Positions 1-10,258 of a stretch of DNA of 53,501 bases are shown here, in pieces. Every line of letters starts with the position of its first letter. The stretch's first letter is position 1. The notes beneath the pieces were generated by a model. It made no database searches. It saw only the letters and a list, made by a program, of their open reading frames with translations, and was not told the origin of the DNA. The position numbers and the translations under genes were made by a program. Source of the stretch: Falsochrobactrum ovis (lineage in GTDB: Bacteria > Pseudomonadota > Alphaproteobacteria > Rhizobiales > Rhizobiaceae); contig NZ_QLMK01000012.1 of assembly GCF_003259955.1 (NCBI RefSeq), positions 18,095 through 71,595 of the forward strand. Reading direction: 5' to 3'.

Positions 1-77
1 AGGTGTTGATTGCCGCTGAGAAGTGACCCGGTTTTTCCACCGAGAATTGACCCGCCTTTTAATTAATGTTCGGGTTT

Positions 78-869
78 TTATTCACGGTCAAGTTTCGTGT
101 ATTCCTTCGCTCGTTTTGGTTCCTGAGCGGAACTGTTTTTGAACCTGAAGCTGTCATTTCCGGTTTCTAGGATGTGGCAGTGATGGGTGAGCCTGTCGAG
201 CAATGCAGTCGTCATTTTGGCGTCGCCAAACACGCTTGCCCATTCACTGAAGCTGAGGTTGGTGGTGATTATGACACTCGTGCGCTCGTAAAGTTTGCTG
301 AGCAGGTGGAATAAAAGCGCGCCACCGGATGCACTGAATGGTAGATATCCGAGCTCATCAAGAATGACGAGATCGGAATAAATGAGCCGGTTGGCGATCT
401 GTCCGGATTTGCCCTGGGCTTTTTCCTGCTCAAGTGCATTCACAAGTTCAACTGTTGAGAAGAACCGGACGCGTTTGTGGTGGTGTTCAATCGCCTGGAC
501 ACCAATAGCGGTGGCGATATGAGTTTTACCCGTGCCGGGTCCACCAACCAGAACGATGTTGTTTGCATCATTGAGAAAGTCACAGCGATGCAGCTGCTGG
601 ACCAATGCCTCATTTATCTCACTGCTTGCGAAGTCAAAGCCGTTCAGATCACGGTAGGCTGGAAAGCGTGCAGTTTTGAGCTGATAGGCAACTGATCTGA
701 CTTCACGCTCTGCTGTTTCCGCCTTAAGCAGCTGTGACAGAACTGGAATAGCTGCCTCGAAAGCTGGTGATCCTTGTTCGGTGAGTTCACCAACTGCTTG
801 TGCCATGCCATGCATCTTTAATTGCCGCAGCATGATAACGATAGCACCACTCGCTGGATTATGACGCAT
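78..869 (-). CDS. istB: IS21-family helper ATPase IstB (copy 1)
   Basis: This 263-residue AAA+ ATPase is the target-selection and helper protein of IS21-type transposition, related to the DnaC helicase loader. A Walker A motif [11 protein letters not shown] is seen near residues 108-118, and a Walker B-like DELGYLP about 60 residues later. The length is normal for IstB. Its start overlaps the end of istA by 11 bases, the usual coupled arrangement. The protein is identical to the copy at 18828-19619. Nothing suggests inactivation. Confidence 0.95.
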   Translation of the reverse strand: MRHNPASGAIVIMLRQLKMHGMAQAVGELTEQGSPAFEAAIPVLSQLLKAETAEREVRSVAYQLKTARFPAYRDLNGFDFASSEINEALVQQLHRCDFLNDANNIVLVGGPGTGKTHIATAIGVQAIEHHHKRVRFFSTVELVNALEQEKAQGKSGQIANRLIYSDLVILDELGYLPFSASGGALLFHLLSKLYERTSVIITTNLSFSEWASVFGDAKMTTALLDRLTHHCHILETGNDSFRFKNSSAQEPKRAKEYTKLDRE

Positions 870-2385
870 GACGAGCCTCCGTCTTTCTCAAGGTGTCGTA
901 GCGTTCGACATTGGCCTTGGGTTCATTGTTAAGGGTCAGTGCCTGCGGCGCGTTAATCGGGGGTGGAATGAGAGATTTGCCGTCGACCAAACGATGAAGC
1001 AAATTGAGAATATGGGTTTTTGTCGGCACTCCCGACTTCAACGCCATATCGACTGCCATAAGTACGGCCTGTTCATCATGCTGTAAGACGAGGGAAAGGA
1101 TATCGACCATTTCCCTATCGCCACCCGGCTTCTTCAACAGATGAAGCTGGAGTGTGCGAAACGCTTCAGGAAGCTCCGTGAAGGGAGCGCCATTGCGCAA
1201 TGCGCCGGGCTTTCGCTGAATGACCGACAAATAGTGCCGCCAGTCATAGACGGTGTGACCTGGTGCTTCGTGAGAGCGATTGAAGATGCGTGAATGCTCG
1301 CAAATAATCTGCCCTTCGGCAGCGACCACGACACGATCAGGATAGACACGCAGGCTTACAGGGCGATTGGCAAAGGATGCTGGAACACTATAACGCGTAC
1401 GATCAAAGTGAACGAGGCAGGTCGGTGATACGCGCTTGGTATATTCGACAAAGCCATCAAAAGATCGGGAAACGGGCATAAGGGTCTGGACTTCTTCAGC
1501 CCAAAGATCGGCTATGCTGCCGCGCATTTTACCATGCGTTGTGGTTGCCCAGAAAAACTTGCAACGCTCTTCCAACCAGTCGTTCAGTTCATCCAGCGAA
1601 GCAAATCGTGGAACGGGTTGAAAGAACCGATGCCGAGAATCCTGAACATTCTTCTCAATCTGTCCCTTCTCCCAGCCCGATGCTGGGTTGCAGAAGTCTG
1701 GTTCAAACAGATAGTGGCTGGCCATCGCTTGAAAGCGGATATTGACGTCACGCTCTTTGCCTCGCCCGACCTTATCGATGGCTGTACGCATATTGTCATA
1801 AATGCCGCGTCGTGGAACACCACCAAGCACTCGGAATGCATGGTTGTGAGCGTCAAACAACATCTCATGGGACTGTGTGAGATAGGCGCGAACGATAAAG
1901 GCCCTGGAATAACTAAGCTTGGTATGGGCGACTTGAAGCTTTGTCCGCTCATTGCCGATAATTGCCCAGTCTTCCGACCAGTCAAATTGAAATGCTTCTC
2001 CAGCATCAAAGCTCAAAGGGACAAACGTGCCCCGGCCTGATGTCTGGTTGTGCATATGAAGATCGGCCTTCCACTCGCGGGCAAAGGTGGCAACGCGACT
2101 GTATGATCCCTCATAGCCCAGAGCGACAAGGTCGGCGTGTATCTGCTTCACCGTGCGCTTCTGTTTACGAGGTTTGCGATCTTCCGACTTTAACCACGTG
2201 GTAAGTCGGTCAGAAAATGGGTCGAGTTTGCTTGGCCTGTCCGGAACCTGAAATTTTGGCTCAGCGCCATTGAGACGCAGATACTTGCGGATGGTGTTCC
2301 GCGATAGGCCTGTTCGTCGGGCAATCTCGCGGATCGATAGTTCGTCCCGGTAATGCCACCGTCGGATAACGCTCAATAATGCCAT
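859..2385 (-). CDS. istA: IS21-family transposase IstA (copy 1)
   Basis: This is the DDE transposase of the element. The N-terminus holds a helix-turn-helix ([14 protein letters not shown]). The catalytic core follows, with FQFDWSEDW giving the first Asp, [11 protein letters not shown] the second, and a Glu in [13 protein letters not shown] place the start at the ATG at 2385 ([10 protein letters not shown]), which has a GGAG eight bases upstream and gives 508 residues. The frame stays open further upstream to 2418. The gene is intact and translationally coupled to istB. Confidence 0.93.
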   Translation of the reverse strand: MALLSVIRRWHYRDELSIREIARRTGLSRNTIRKYLRLNGAEPKFQVPDRPSKLDPFSDRLTTWLKSEDRKPRKQKRTVKQIHADLVALGYEGSYSRVATFAREWKADLHMHNQTSGRGTFVPLSFDAGEAFQFDWSEDWAIIGNERTKLQVAHTKLSYSRAFIVRAYLTQSHEMLFDAHNHAFRVLGGVPRRGIYDNMRTAIDKVGRGKERDVNIRFQAMASHYLFEPDFCNPASGWEKGQIEKNVQDSRHRFFQPVPRFASLDELNDWLEERCKFFWATTTHGKMRGSIADLWAEEVQTLMPVSRSFDGFVEYTKRVSPTCLVHFDRTRYSVPASFANRPVSLRVYPDRVVVAAEGQIICEHSRIFNRSHEAPGHTVYDWRHYLSVIQRKPGALRNGAPFTELPEAFRTLQLHLLKKPGGDREMVDILSLVLQHDEQAVLMAVDMALKSGVPTKTHILNLLHRLVDGKSLIPPPINAPQALTLNNEPKANVERYDTLRKTEARHAS

Positions 2386-2498
2386 GTCGATCACTCCATA
2401 GCCCTCGCTGAAAAACAAACGAGGGAAGGTTCAAACATGGGTCAATTCTAAATGGAAATATCACCCCAAACCGGGTCACTTCTCAGCGGCAATCAACA

Positions 2499-2666
2499 GT
2501 CAAGGAGGCAAAACAGGCTGAGTTTCTTGTTCAGCAGTCGTTTCCTTGGCACCTGGTCGAAAGGATCGGCGTTCACTCACAGGGGATCGCTCAGCGGGTC
2601 TACGCTGCCATGAACGGGGCCAGCCACCGGCCGAGCGTCGAAATTCGAAGAGAATGGTATTACTGA
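2499..2666 (+). pseudogene. darT: darT toxin remnant (last 55 codons)
   Basis: From the first base after the IS21 right end, the + frame reads 55 codons to a TGA at 2664-2666. It contains KQAEFLVQQSFPW, LVERIGV and a terminal RREWYY. This matches the C-terminal end of DarT (DUF4433), the toxin that ADP-ribosylates thymidine in single-stranded DNA. DarT is normally a little over 200 residues, so about three quarters is absent from view. The Glu in QAEF may be the catalytic ARTT-loop Glu, but that is an inference. The remnant ends 13 bases before the chosen darG start, preserving the usual darT-darG order. Whether the 5' part survives left of the window cannot be seen. Confidence 0.8.
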
Positions 2667-2679
2667 GGGGAGGATGACC

Positions 2680-3714
<1,035 letters not shown>

Positions 3715-3870
3715 TCCGTTGTCCTAAGCTACTCCTTGGCTGACGAAGAGGTTAGTGCGGTGCCAGATCAGGCGCTTCCGATGTTTGTTGGTCAGCGGGA
3801 TCGGATACTGCCAGCGCAATTCGGCGCGAGCGCTGTCGCTCAAGCAAGGTGACCCACCCACCATCGATTA
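3715..3870. other. Gap between darG and the IS3 remnant
   Basis: No convincing ORF, RNA or terminator is seen in these bases. They are likely debris from the insertion that left the IS3 fragment behind darG. Confidence 0.4.
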
Positions 3871-4133
3871 GAGAAGAACGGCTACATCGAAAGCTTCAAC
3901 GCTCGCCTGCGCGATGAACTTCCCGACAGCAAGATCTTCTACGCGCTCTAGGAGGCAGGATCATCGTGGAAAGTTGGCGCCCGCCTGGATCGCTCGGTTA
4001 CAAGCCGCCGGCGCCGGAAGCCATCATCTGGCCTGCGCCGCCGCGCGGATCGGCTCCGTCATCTGCCCAGGCGATGGCCGTAAAGCCGATCATGCATTAA
4101 GACTGAAACCGGACCACCTCATGGGGTCAGGCC
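3871..4133 (+). pseudogene. IS3-family transposase OrfB remnant (3' end)
   Basis: The frame at 3871 reads ENGYIESF-type sequence (EKNGYIESFNARLRDELP), the conserved region near the third acidic residue of IS3 integrases. It stops at an in-frame TAG at 3949. After a frameshift the typical tail resumes (SLGYKPPAPEAIIWP). The downstream edge near 4111-4133 resembles an inverted complement of the left end at 6033 (shared GGACC, CATGGGG and CAG blocks), so I take 4133 as the old right end. This is a dead fragment. Confidence 0.75.
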
Positions 4134-5026
4134 ACGTCCAGATGCTCGCGGAAGGAAGCGATCAGCCAGCTGGCGGCGGGCCCCGGCGGATTGGCCGTCC
4201 TGCGCAGGACATAGATCGGGTACTCGGTCACCTCATAGGCATCGACCAGCAATTCCACCAGCCTGCCCTCCTCGATGTCCTTGCGAACGACCGCGTCCGG
4301 CAGGCCGCCCCAGCCGAGGCCGCCGCTGATCAGGCGGTGCTTGGTTACAACGTCGCTCACGCGCCATGTCTTGTAGGAGTGAACGTTGAAGTCGCGTCCC
4401 CGCGTTATGCCGGAAGAATCCATCACCACGATCTGCACCTCCTCGCGCACGTCGGCTCGGGTAAGCCGCCGGTTGAGCCGGGCCAGCGGATGATCGGGCG
4501 CAGCGACCGGCACCATGTAGGAATGGCCGATCCTCTCCGGCGTGATGCGATCGTCGTGGACCAGCAGCGCGCCGGAAAAGCCCACATCCGCCTTGCCGCT
4601 CAGAATCAGGTCGTGGACCATCCCAAGCTCACCAACGATGAGGTTTAGCGAAACGGCCGGAAACTTTTCGCGGAAGGCGCGCAGCGAGGCTACGACCGCT
4701 TCAGACGGCACCATGACGCTGATGGCGAGCGACAGTTCTGCTTCGACACCCTCCTTAAGGCTTCTTGCACGGGCGCGCAGGCTTTCGAGCCCGGCAGCGA
4801 TGCGGCGGGCATCCGTCAGCATGGCCTTTCCAGCCTCGGTCAGGCGGGGATGGCGCGAGCCAGCCCGCTTGAACAGCTGCACCTCTAGCTGCGCTTCGAG
4901 GTTGGCAATCGTGTAGCTGACGACCGACTGAGCCCGGTTCAGCGCGCGGGCCGCAGCCGAAAAACTGCCGGTCTCGACAACGGTCAGGAACACCTGCAGC
5001 TGGTCGAAAGTGGGTTGCGCTTCCAT
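4127..5026 (-). CDS. LysR-family transcriptional regulator
   Basis: This 299-residue LysR-type regulator has an N-terminal winged HTH (FDQLQVFLTVVETGSFSAAARALNRAQSVVSY, residues 7-38 approximately) followed by a periplasmic-binding-like effector domain. It is divergent from the azoreductase gene, 122 bases away, so it very likely controls that gene and itself. The effector is unknown. Its stop codon lies inside the presumed IS3 terminal repeat that ends at 4133. The last residues may therefore have been trimmed or replaced by the insertion, though the length is still normal for the family. Confidence 0.9.
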   Translation of the reverse strand: MEAQPTFDQLQVFLTVVETGSFSAAARALNRAQSVVSYTIANLEAQLEVQLFKRAGSRHPRLTEAGKAMLTDARRIAAGLESLRARARSLKEGVEAELSLAISVMVPSEAVVASLRAFREKFPAVSLNLIVGELGMVHDLILSGKADVGFSGALLVHDDRITPERIGHSYMVPVAAPDHPLARLNRRLTRADVREEVQIVVMDSSGITRGRDFNVHSYKTWRVSDVVTKHRLISGGLGWGGLPDAVVRKDIEEGRLVELLVDAYEVTEYPIYVLRRTANPPGPAASWLIASFREHLDVA

Positions 5027-5148
5027 GGTAATCCATCCAATTGATCGATAGTTTTGTTCGATATTTTATCGGTTTTCTCGATGATCTTCCAAGCCTAGAT
5101 TTTGGCGACACCTAGGCCCGTCTCCGATTCTGATGAAAGGAAGAGACC
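5027..5148. promoter_or_regulatory. Divergent lysR-azoR control region
   Basis: The 122 bases between the two start codons contain AT-rich, partly repeated ATCGAT/TCGAT blocks (about 5041-5082). These are reasonable LysR binding elements of the T-N11-A kind. A GAAAGGAAGAG motif just upstream of 5149 serves as the azoR ribosome binding site. Exact promoter boxes cannot be fixed by eye. Confidence 0.45.
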
Positions 5149-5784
5149 ATGTCCTCCATTCTGCTCGTTACCTCCAGCCCGCGCGGCAATGAATCCCTCT
5201 CCAGCAAGTTTGCGATCGATCTTGCCAACCAGCTCGCCGATCGCTTGCCAAGCGCCGCGATCGTCCATCGTGACATCGGCAGCCACCCAGTCCCCCACCT
5301 CGACGAGGTCACCACCACCGCCATCCGCAAACCGGCCGAGGCGCGCAATGCGGAGGAAGCCGCAGCCGTCGCCTATTCCGACCAGCTCGTCGACGAACTG
5401 CTTGCCGCCGACGCCGTGGTAATCGCGACCGGTCTCATCAACTTCAGCATCTACTCGACGCTGAAAAGCTGGATCGACAATGTGGCCCGGGCGGGCTTGA
5501 CCTTCCGCTACACGGAAAGCGGCCCGGTCGGTCTTGCCACGGGCAAAAAGGTCTATCTCGTGCTGGCCGCCGGCGGCGTCTATTCCGAGGGAGCGGCGAA
5601 AAGCATGGACCACGCGGTCCCCTACCTGAAGTCCGTACTCGGCTTCATGGGCATGACCGACGTCGAGGTGATCTATGTCGAAGGCCTCGCCTTCGGCCCG
5701 GAAGCCGCCGAGAAGGCAATTAGCGCCGCCCATTCGCGCGTACAGGAAGTGGCAAAAACGGCGCAGCTGGTGCTAGCCGCCTGA
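5149..5784 (+). CDS. azoR: FMN-dependent NADH-azoreductase (AzoR/AcpD family)
   Basis: This flavodoxin-fold quinone and azo-compound reductase has 211 residues. It shows the N-terminal phosphate-binding motif VTSSPRGNESLSSK (residues 7-20), an INFSIYSTLKSWIDNVARAGLTF-type flavin and dimer region, and the AAGGVYS loop. Enzymes of this family use NADH or NADPH to reduce quinones, azo dyes and nitroaromatics in the cytoplasm and contribute to redox and electrophile defence. It is the likely target of the divergent LysR protein. The pair sits between two decayed IS3 copies, so it may have been carried as cargo. Confidence 0.93.
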   Translation: MSSILLVTSSPRGNESLSSKFAIDLANQLADRLPSAAIVHRDIGSHPVPHLDEVTTTAIRKPAEARNAEEAAAVAYSDQLVDELLAADAVVIATGLINFSIYSTLKSWIDNVARAGLTFRYTESGPVGLATGKKVYLVLAAGGVYSEGAAKSMDHAVPYLKSVLGFMGMTDVEVIYVEGLAFGPEAAEKAISAAHSRVQEVAKTAQLVLAA

Positions 5785-5841
5785 TCGCCAGGAGCTACAC
5801 CACGAGCTAACACGGTTCTACGCTTTTCAGGTGAGTACTTC

Positions 5842-6032
5842 ACCCTCCAGGGGGTTCCGGGTCCGCGCAACCGTCCGTGGATCGACGCGACCATCAGAGG
5901 CAATCCCGATGCAGGCACCGGCATCCTCAACAACGAGCTTTATGCCGGTGTTCTGGCCTGGAACCGGCACCGTTTCATCAAGAACCCCGAGACCTGCACC
6001 CGCATCTCGCGCGTGAACCCGGAAAGCGAATG
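5842..6032 (+). pseudogene. Serine recombinase fragment (recombinase domain)
   Basis: The frame reads EYFTLQGVPGPRNRPW, then TGILNNELYAGVLAWNRHRF and NPETCTRISRVNPESE. This is the signature of the recombinase domain of large serine recombinases. No catalytic resolvase domain precedes it. It ends where the conserved Trp codon would be completed, exactly at the IS3 left end (6033). It belongs to a different subfamily from the intact recombinase at 10654-11973. Confidence 0.75.
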
Positions 6033-6258
6033 TGATCTGCCCCCATGGACGGGTCCACCTTGAAGTATGGTTTTGACCATGAAGGAGGACCACGATGGCA
6101 ACCAAGCGACACAAGCCCGATGAGATCGTCACGAAGCTTCGGCAGGTTGAAGTTCTGCGCGGCCAGGGCATGGCGATGGCGGATGCGGTTCGCCAGATCG
6201 GCGTTTCGGAGCTGACGTATTACAGGTGGCGCAAGCAGTATGGCGGCATGAGCCGTGA
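6033..6258 (+). pseudogene. IS3-family left end and truncated OrfA
   Basis: A plausible IS3 terminal repeat begins at 6033 (TGATCTGCCCCCATGG). After an AAGGAGG ribosome binding site, ATG 6095 starts a typical OrfA (MATKRHKPDEIVTKLRQ, then a helix-turn-helix with ELTYYRWRKQYGGM). Recognisable OrfA sequence ends at about 6256 (MSRDQL) and changes abruptly to unrelated sequence, so most of OrfA and all of OrfB are missing. Confidence 0.75.
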
Positions 6259-6535
6259 CCAACTCGGCCGCCGCCGTCTCCATCCAATCGACAGCCGCGC
6301 GGGCGAAAGTCGACGGCACGATCAGATCGAAAGCCGGCCGGTCATCGACCTGGATCAGCACACAACCGATCTGGCCGAGCGGCGTCACGGCGGAGCGCCC
6401 GGGTTTAAACTCGCGCGGATGCAGATCGACCCGACATCCTTTGACCAGAACGTCACGTGCATGTTGGCCGTACAAACGTAGCGCGGACTTCCGGAATGTC
6501 TGGTCAGTGATGGCGGCAGTGCCCGCCGCTGCTTC
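6259..6535 (-). pseudogene. Possible sarcosine oxidase gamma subunit (SoxG-like) remnant
   Basis: On the minus strand, sequence of the form LYGQHARDVLVKGCRVDLHP is followed by a hydrophobic strand and STFARAAVDWMETAAAEL. This resembles the C-terminal half of heterotetrameric sarcosine oxidase gamma subunits, which have a KGCxxDLHP motif and an S-F-A-D-W-L-type end. No complete frame, start or partner subunits are present, and its 3' end runs into the IS3 fragment. The identification is by remembered motif only. Confidence 0.4.
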
Positions 6536-7350
6536 GGTGAGACACCGATAGCCAGAGAACGTTGGATCTGCGATCCTCTCCCTCCGCCACTATCAGATTG
6601 CAAACTCCCTACATCCCGATTTGATCGCCGAAATTCCTTTTGATTTCAAAGGGGGTTAGCGGTTTCGACCGAACCTCTGAGACTGCCACGAGCACGATTT
6701 TCAGTCTCTGAATGGCTTTCGTCTCAAACCATGCGAACCTCGGTCAATTTGGTTCGGTCTAAAAAATCATTATGGTTTCAATGCGTTGTGGTTTTAGTGC
6801 TACGCCCAAGTTGTAACGGGTGCTGCCACCAGTCAGCCTAAACAGAGACACCCGAGGTGGGCGTTTTCGGGCGGAATACAACGCAGTGCAACGAGCCGAT
6901 ATCGCTATAGAATAAAATTTGAAAAGGGGTAGATTTCTGCCTGTCGGTTTTTTCGGGCTAAAGGATGTAAAGCGGATGTGGACTGCCATCATGCAACATC
7001 ACGATCTGGAAATAACCATGTTTCGTGCAAAGCTGATGGCTGACAACAGTTGTTCTGACGATTTGAAGTCTGCCCGGCTAAGTTGCTTTCTCGGCGCCAA
7101 CGGCGAATTCTGGGATTATGGAGGCGTATTCTCGGCTGGCGTGGGAATGCGACCCACGACCGAAATGATCTGATATCGGTTTTGCGAGCGCCAATACTTT
7201 CGGTTGCGGGATAATTGGGCTACGGTAGCGGTGTTTTGCGGCATGGCGGGGACGAGAGCTTCCTGTTCATTGATGATATTGTGAAAGGTCGGCCAGATAA
7301 TGACGTGATCTGGCGCGTATCGAACTGTGGTGACTAGGAGAAATTGCGGC
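6536..7350. other. Long non-coding stretch upstream of the first autotransporter
   Basis: I see no convincing gene. An 84-codon frame at 6919-7173 has no recognisable domain and no clear ribosome binding site. An inverted pair ACCGAACC (about 6669) and GGTTCGGT (about 6752) could form a loose hairpin. The last 150 bases presumably carry the autotransporter promoter. Confidence 0.4.
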
Positions 7351-10149
7351 ATGGTGAGACAATTGACGGCGCTGATCAGGTTCAAGGCCACGCGGGGCTC
7401 CACATTCTCGTCAAACATTGCCCTTGCTCCCACCATAGCAACTGCACCTTTCCTTGCTCTGTTGCTGGCTTCCGGCGCCGCGCTGGCTGGGGGTGGCAAC
7501 GGTGGTGGGAGTGACGGTGGTGCCGGCGGCGATGTCGACGCCAATCATCAGGGATTGCCGGGGCAAAGTGGCCAGGCGTCAGCCGCAGGCGGTGGAGGAG
7601 GCGGGCCGGGCGCCGCTGGCGGCGACGGCCGTTACGGCCTTGGCCCAGGAAGCGCGGGAACAGGCGGAGCCGGCGGAAGCGCGGCGGGTGCCCATGGCGC
7701 AGCCGGGGGTGATGTAACCGACGCAACTTTCGCCGGCGGCGGCGGTGGCGGTGGTGGCGCTCACGGATTTATAGGTGGCGTGACTCCCGACGGATCATTT
7801 AGAGGCGGAGACGGAGGAAGAGGAGGAGATGCACTAGGAACCGGTGCAGCGAACACCGGTGGTGATGGTGGAGGCGGAGGTGCTGGTGGCTACGGGGCGG
7901 TTGTAATCGGAGACGGGGCCGGTTCTGTAGCTTTTGGAGACAGCCTGATGGGTGGTCAGGGCGGGGTAGGCGGCAATGCCAAGTATCAGACTGGCGATGG
8001 CGGCGACGGCGGATCAGGGTTAGCTTATGAGGGCACGACTCTGACCATAAAAGGAAACCTCGCCGGTGGAGCTGGTGGCGCTGGCCGCAATGGCGGCGAT
8101 GGTGGCGCGGGCCTGATTTTAAATGCCGAAAGCTTGGTCATATCGGGCAGTATCGTTGGCGGCGACGGCGGCATTGGCGATGACAGCAATGGCGCCGGCG
8201 GCGCGGGGGTCGTCGGTAGCAGTATCACCATCATCAACAGCGGTACGATTTCCGGCGGCCTGTCTGGCGACGGCGTCAAACGCGCCAACGCCGTCACCTT
8301 TACCGGCGAAAACAACCGGTTGGAGCTCCACGCCGGATCAGTCATCACTGGCGTCGTCGATGCCACAGCCGACGCCAACGACATCTTAGCCCTCGGTGGC
8401 GCCGGGAGCGACATTTTCGACGTCTCGATGATCGGCGACACGGCGCAGTATCGCGGCTTCGAGGCGTTTGAGAAAACCGGCACAAGCAGCTGGACGCTGA
8501 CCGGCGACGGTTCCGCATTCACGGGAACGACGACCATCCGCGCCGGGACGCTGGCCGTCAACGGCACACTCGGCGGCTCGTTCTACGTGCTTGATAGCGC
8601 AACGCTTGGCGGGTCCGGAACGATCGGATCCGGTGCCGGTTCCTTGGTGACTGTTGCCTCGGGCGGCAAACTTTCGCCAGGCAACTCCTTCGGAACGCTG
8701 ACGGTCGATGGCGATCTTGTGTTCCATGCCGGCTCACGCTTTGCCATCGAGGTAAACCCCGAAGGAGCCGAAGGCGATCTCGTCGCAGTCACCGGAGACG
8801 CTACTCTGCATGGTGGGTCCGTCGCCCATATCGGGGCCGATGGCAATTACGATCTGCGCTCGACCTATACGATCCTGTCGGCGGACGGCGTGCTCTCGGG
8901 CGCGTTCGAAGGCGTCACCTCCGACTTCGCGTTCCTCAACCCGGACCTGCTCTATGACTATGGCGCAGGCACTGTCGACCTGGAACTTGTCCGTAACGAT
9001 CGTGACTTTGCGTCGGCGGCACATACCCCCAATCAGATCGCCACGGCCGAAGGGATCGAAACCATTGGGTTCGACGCCGGTCACCCAGTCTATGACGCCA
9101 TCGCCCAGCTTGCCGTTGATAACGATCTCATCCGCGCCAGCTTCGATGCGCTATCGGGCGAGATTCATGCTTCCACGCAAACGGCGCTGATTGAGGACAG
9201 CCGGTTCATCCGCAACGCTGCCAACGACCGCATTCGTGCAGCCTTTGCCACGGCAGGAGCTTCCTATGCTCCGGTGCTGGCCTATGGTTCGGGCGATACG
9301 CCGAGGTTGGTTGTTGCCGATCATGGAGGGCCAGTGTTCTGGAGCCACGGCTTTGGCTCGTGGGGCTCCACCAACAGCGACGGCAATGCCGCAAGTCTCG
9401 ACCGCTCAACCGGTGGTTTGCTTGTCGGGACAGATACGTTGGTCGGCGACTGGCGCGTGGGCGTTCTGGCCGGTTACAGCCATTCGCGTTTCGATGTCGA
9501 GAACCGCGCCGCGACTGGATCGAGTGACAACTACCACCTCGGTCTTTATGGCGGCACAAAGTGGGGCGACATCGCGTTCCGTACGGGTGCTGCCTACACC
9601 TGGCACGATATCGATACCAATCGCGCGGTGGCAATTCCCGGCCTTGCCGATAGTCTGGGCGGTAATTACAGCGCCGGCACCTTCCAGACGTTTGGAGAAC
9701 TCGGCTACGGCATCGAGATCGACAGCAATACCCACCTCGAGCCCTTCGCTAATTTCGCTCATGTCAGCCTGCACACTGACAGTTTTACCGAACAGGGCGG
9801 CGCGGCTGCGCTCTCGGCCAACAGCGGTAGTACGAACATTACCTTCACCACGCTCGGCCTGCGCGGCGAGCACGCTATGACGCTCGGTACGATCGATGCG
9901 ACTTTGCGAGGCATGGTGGGCTGGCAACACGCCTTTGGCGACACCACGCCTGACAGCATTCACGCCTTCTCGGCTGGCAATGCCTTTTCCATCGCTGGTG
10001 CGCCGATCGCTAAGGACAGTGCGGTGATCGAAGCCGGGCTCGACATCAATCTGACACCCGAAGCCACGTTCGGTCTCTTCTATACCGGCCAGATCGCATC
10101 GGATGCCTACGATCACGGGTTCAAGGCAAATCTGGCAGTCAGGTTTTGA
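7351..10149 (+). CDS. Glycine-rich autotransporter with C-terminal beta-barrel
   Basis: This is a type V secreted outer-membrane protein of 932 residues. The start is ATG 7351, with AGGAG upstream at normal spacing; the frame opens earlier at GTG 7327. A signal peptide with a hydrophobic core (APFLALLLASGAALA) ends near residue 40. About 230 residues of Gly-Gly-X and Gly-Asp-Gly tracts follow, then a parallel beta-helix passenger with autotransporter-associated repeats (TGTTTIRAGTLAVNGTLGG, LSPGNSFGTLTVDGDL). A barrel of roughly 280 residues ends in a terminal Phe (LAVRF), as expected for BAM insertion. It likely acts as an adhesin or surface antigen. It sits among mobile fragments with no operon partner. 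Confidence 0.9.
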   Translation: MVRQLTALIRFKATRGSTFSSNIALAPTIATAPFLALLLASGAALAGGGNGGGSDGGAGGDVDANHQGLPGQSGQASAAGGGGGGPGAAGGDGRYGLGPGSAGTGGAGGSAAGAHGAAGGDVTDATFAGGGGGGGGAHGFIGGVTPDGSFRGGDGGRGGDALGTGAANTGGDGGGGGAGGYGAVVIGDGAGSVAFGDSLMGGQGGVGGNAKYQTGDGGDGGSGLAYEGTTLTIKGNLAGGAGGAGRNGGDGGAGLILNAESLVISGSIVGGDGGIGDDSNGAGGAGVVGSSITIINSGTISGGLSGDGVKRANAVTFTGENNRLELHAGSVITGVVDATADANDILALGGAGSDIFDVSMIGDTAQYRGFEAFEKTGTSSWTLTGDGSAFTGTTTIRAGTLAVNGTLGGSFYVLDSATLGGSGTIGSGAGSLVTVASGGKLSPGNSFGTLTVDGDLVFHAGSRFAIEVNPEGAEGDLVAVTGDATLHGGSVAHIGADGNYDLRSTYTILSADGVLSGAFEGVTSDFAFLNPDLLYDYGAGTVDLELVRNDRDFASAAHTPNQIATAEGIETIGFDAGHPVYDAIAQLAVDNDLIRASFDALSGEIHASTQTALIEDSRFIRNAANDRIRAAFATAGASYAPVLAYGSGDTPRLVVADHGGPVFWSHGFGSWGSTNSDGNAASLDRSTGGLLVGTDTLVGDWRVGVLAGYSHSRFDVENRAATGSSDNYHLGLYGGTKWGDIAFRTGAAYTWHDIDTNRAVAIPGLADSLGGNYSAGTFQTFGELGYGIEIDSNTHLEPFANFAHVSLHTDSFTEQGGAAALSANSGSTNITFTTLGLRGEHAMTLGTIDATLRGMVGWQHAFGDTTPDSIHAFSAGNAFSIAGAPIAKDSAVIEAGLDINLTPEATFGLFYTGQIASDAYDHGFKANLAVRF

Positions 10150-10258
10150 CGCCGGCACACACAGAGCGCCCAGCGTGATCGCGGGGGCAATTTACAATGT
10201 CGGTTTTCGCGACCGGCCTTCGGTATCTTGAACGACCAAAACGGAGTCGAAACCTGCC

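Larger units (their letters stand above)
4..2498 (-). mobile_element. IS21-family insertion sequence, copy 1
   Basis: The 2,495-base element has perfect 31-bp terminal inverted repeats (4-34 and 2468-2498, beginning TGTTGATTGCC). It carries istA and istB reading leftward. Each end holds a second subterminal copy of a GAGAA-T-GACCC-type motif (left 18-31 and 42-56), the multiple-repeat arrangement typical of IS21 ends and thought to bind IstA. Only AGG is visible on the left. The right flank is GTCAAGG, so a 7-bp duplication ending in AGG is possible but cannot be confirmed. The right end abuts a darT remnant in frame. Confidence 0.95.

Noticed and set aside
3914-4648. A 244-codon + strand frame across the lysR gene
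   Set aside because: It is the shadow of lysR in the antisense frame. Only its first bases overlap the IS3 remnant, and no domain is recognisable.
6919-7173. An 84-codon frame before the first autotransporter
   Set aside because: There is no recognised family, no good ribosome site, and it lies in degraded intergenic DNA.
7490-8270. Glycine-rich tracts reminiscent of mycobacterial PE_PGRS proteins
   Set aside because: There is no PE domain, and the protein has a Gram-negative signal peptide and an autotransporter barrel, so the resemblance is compositional only.
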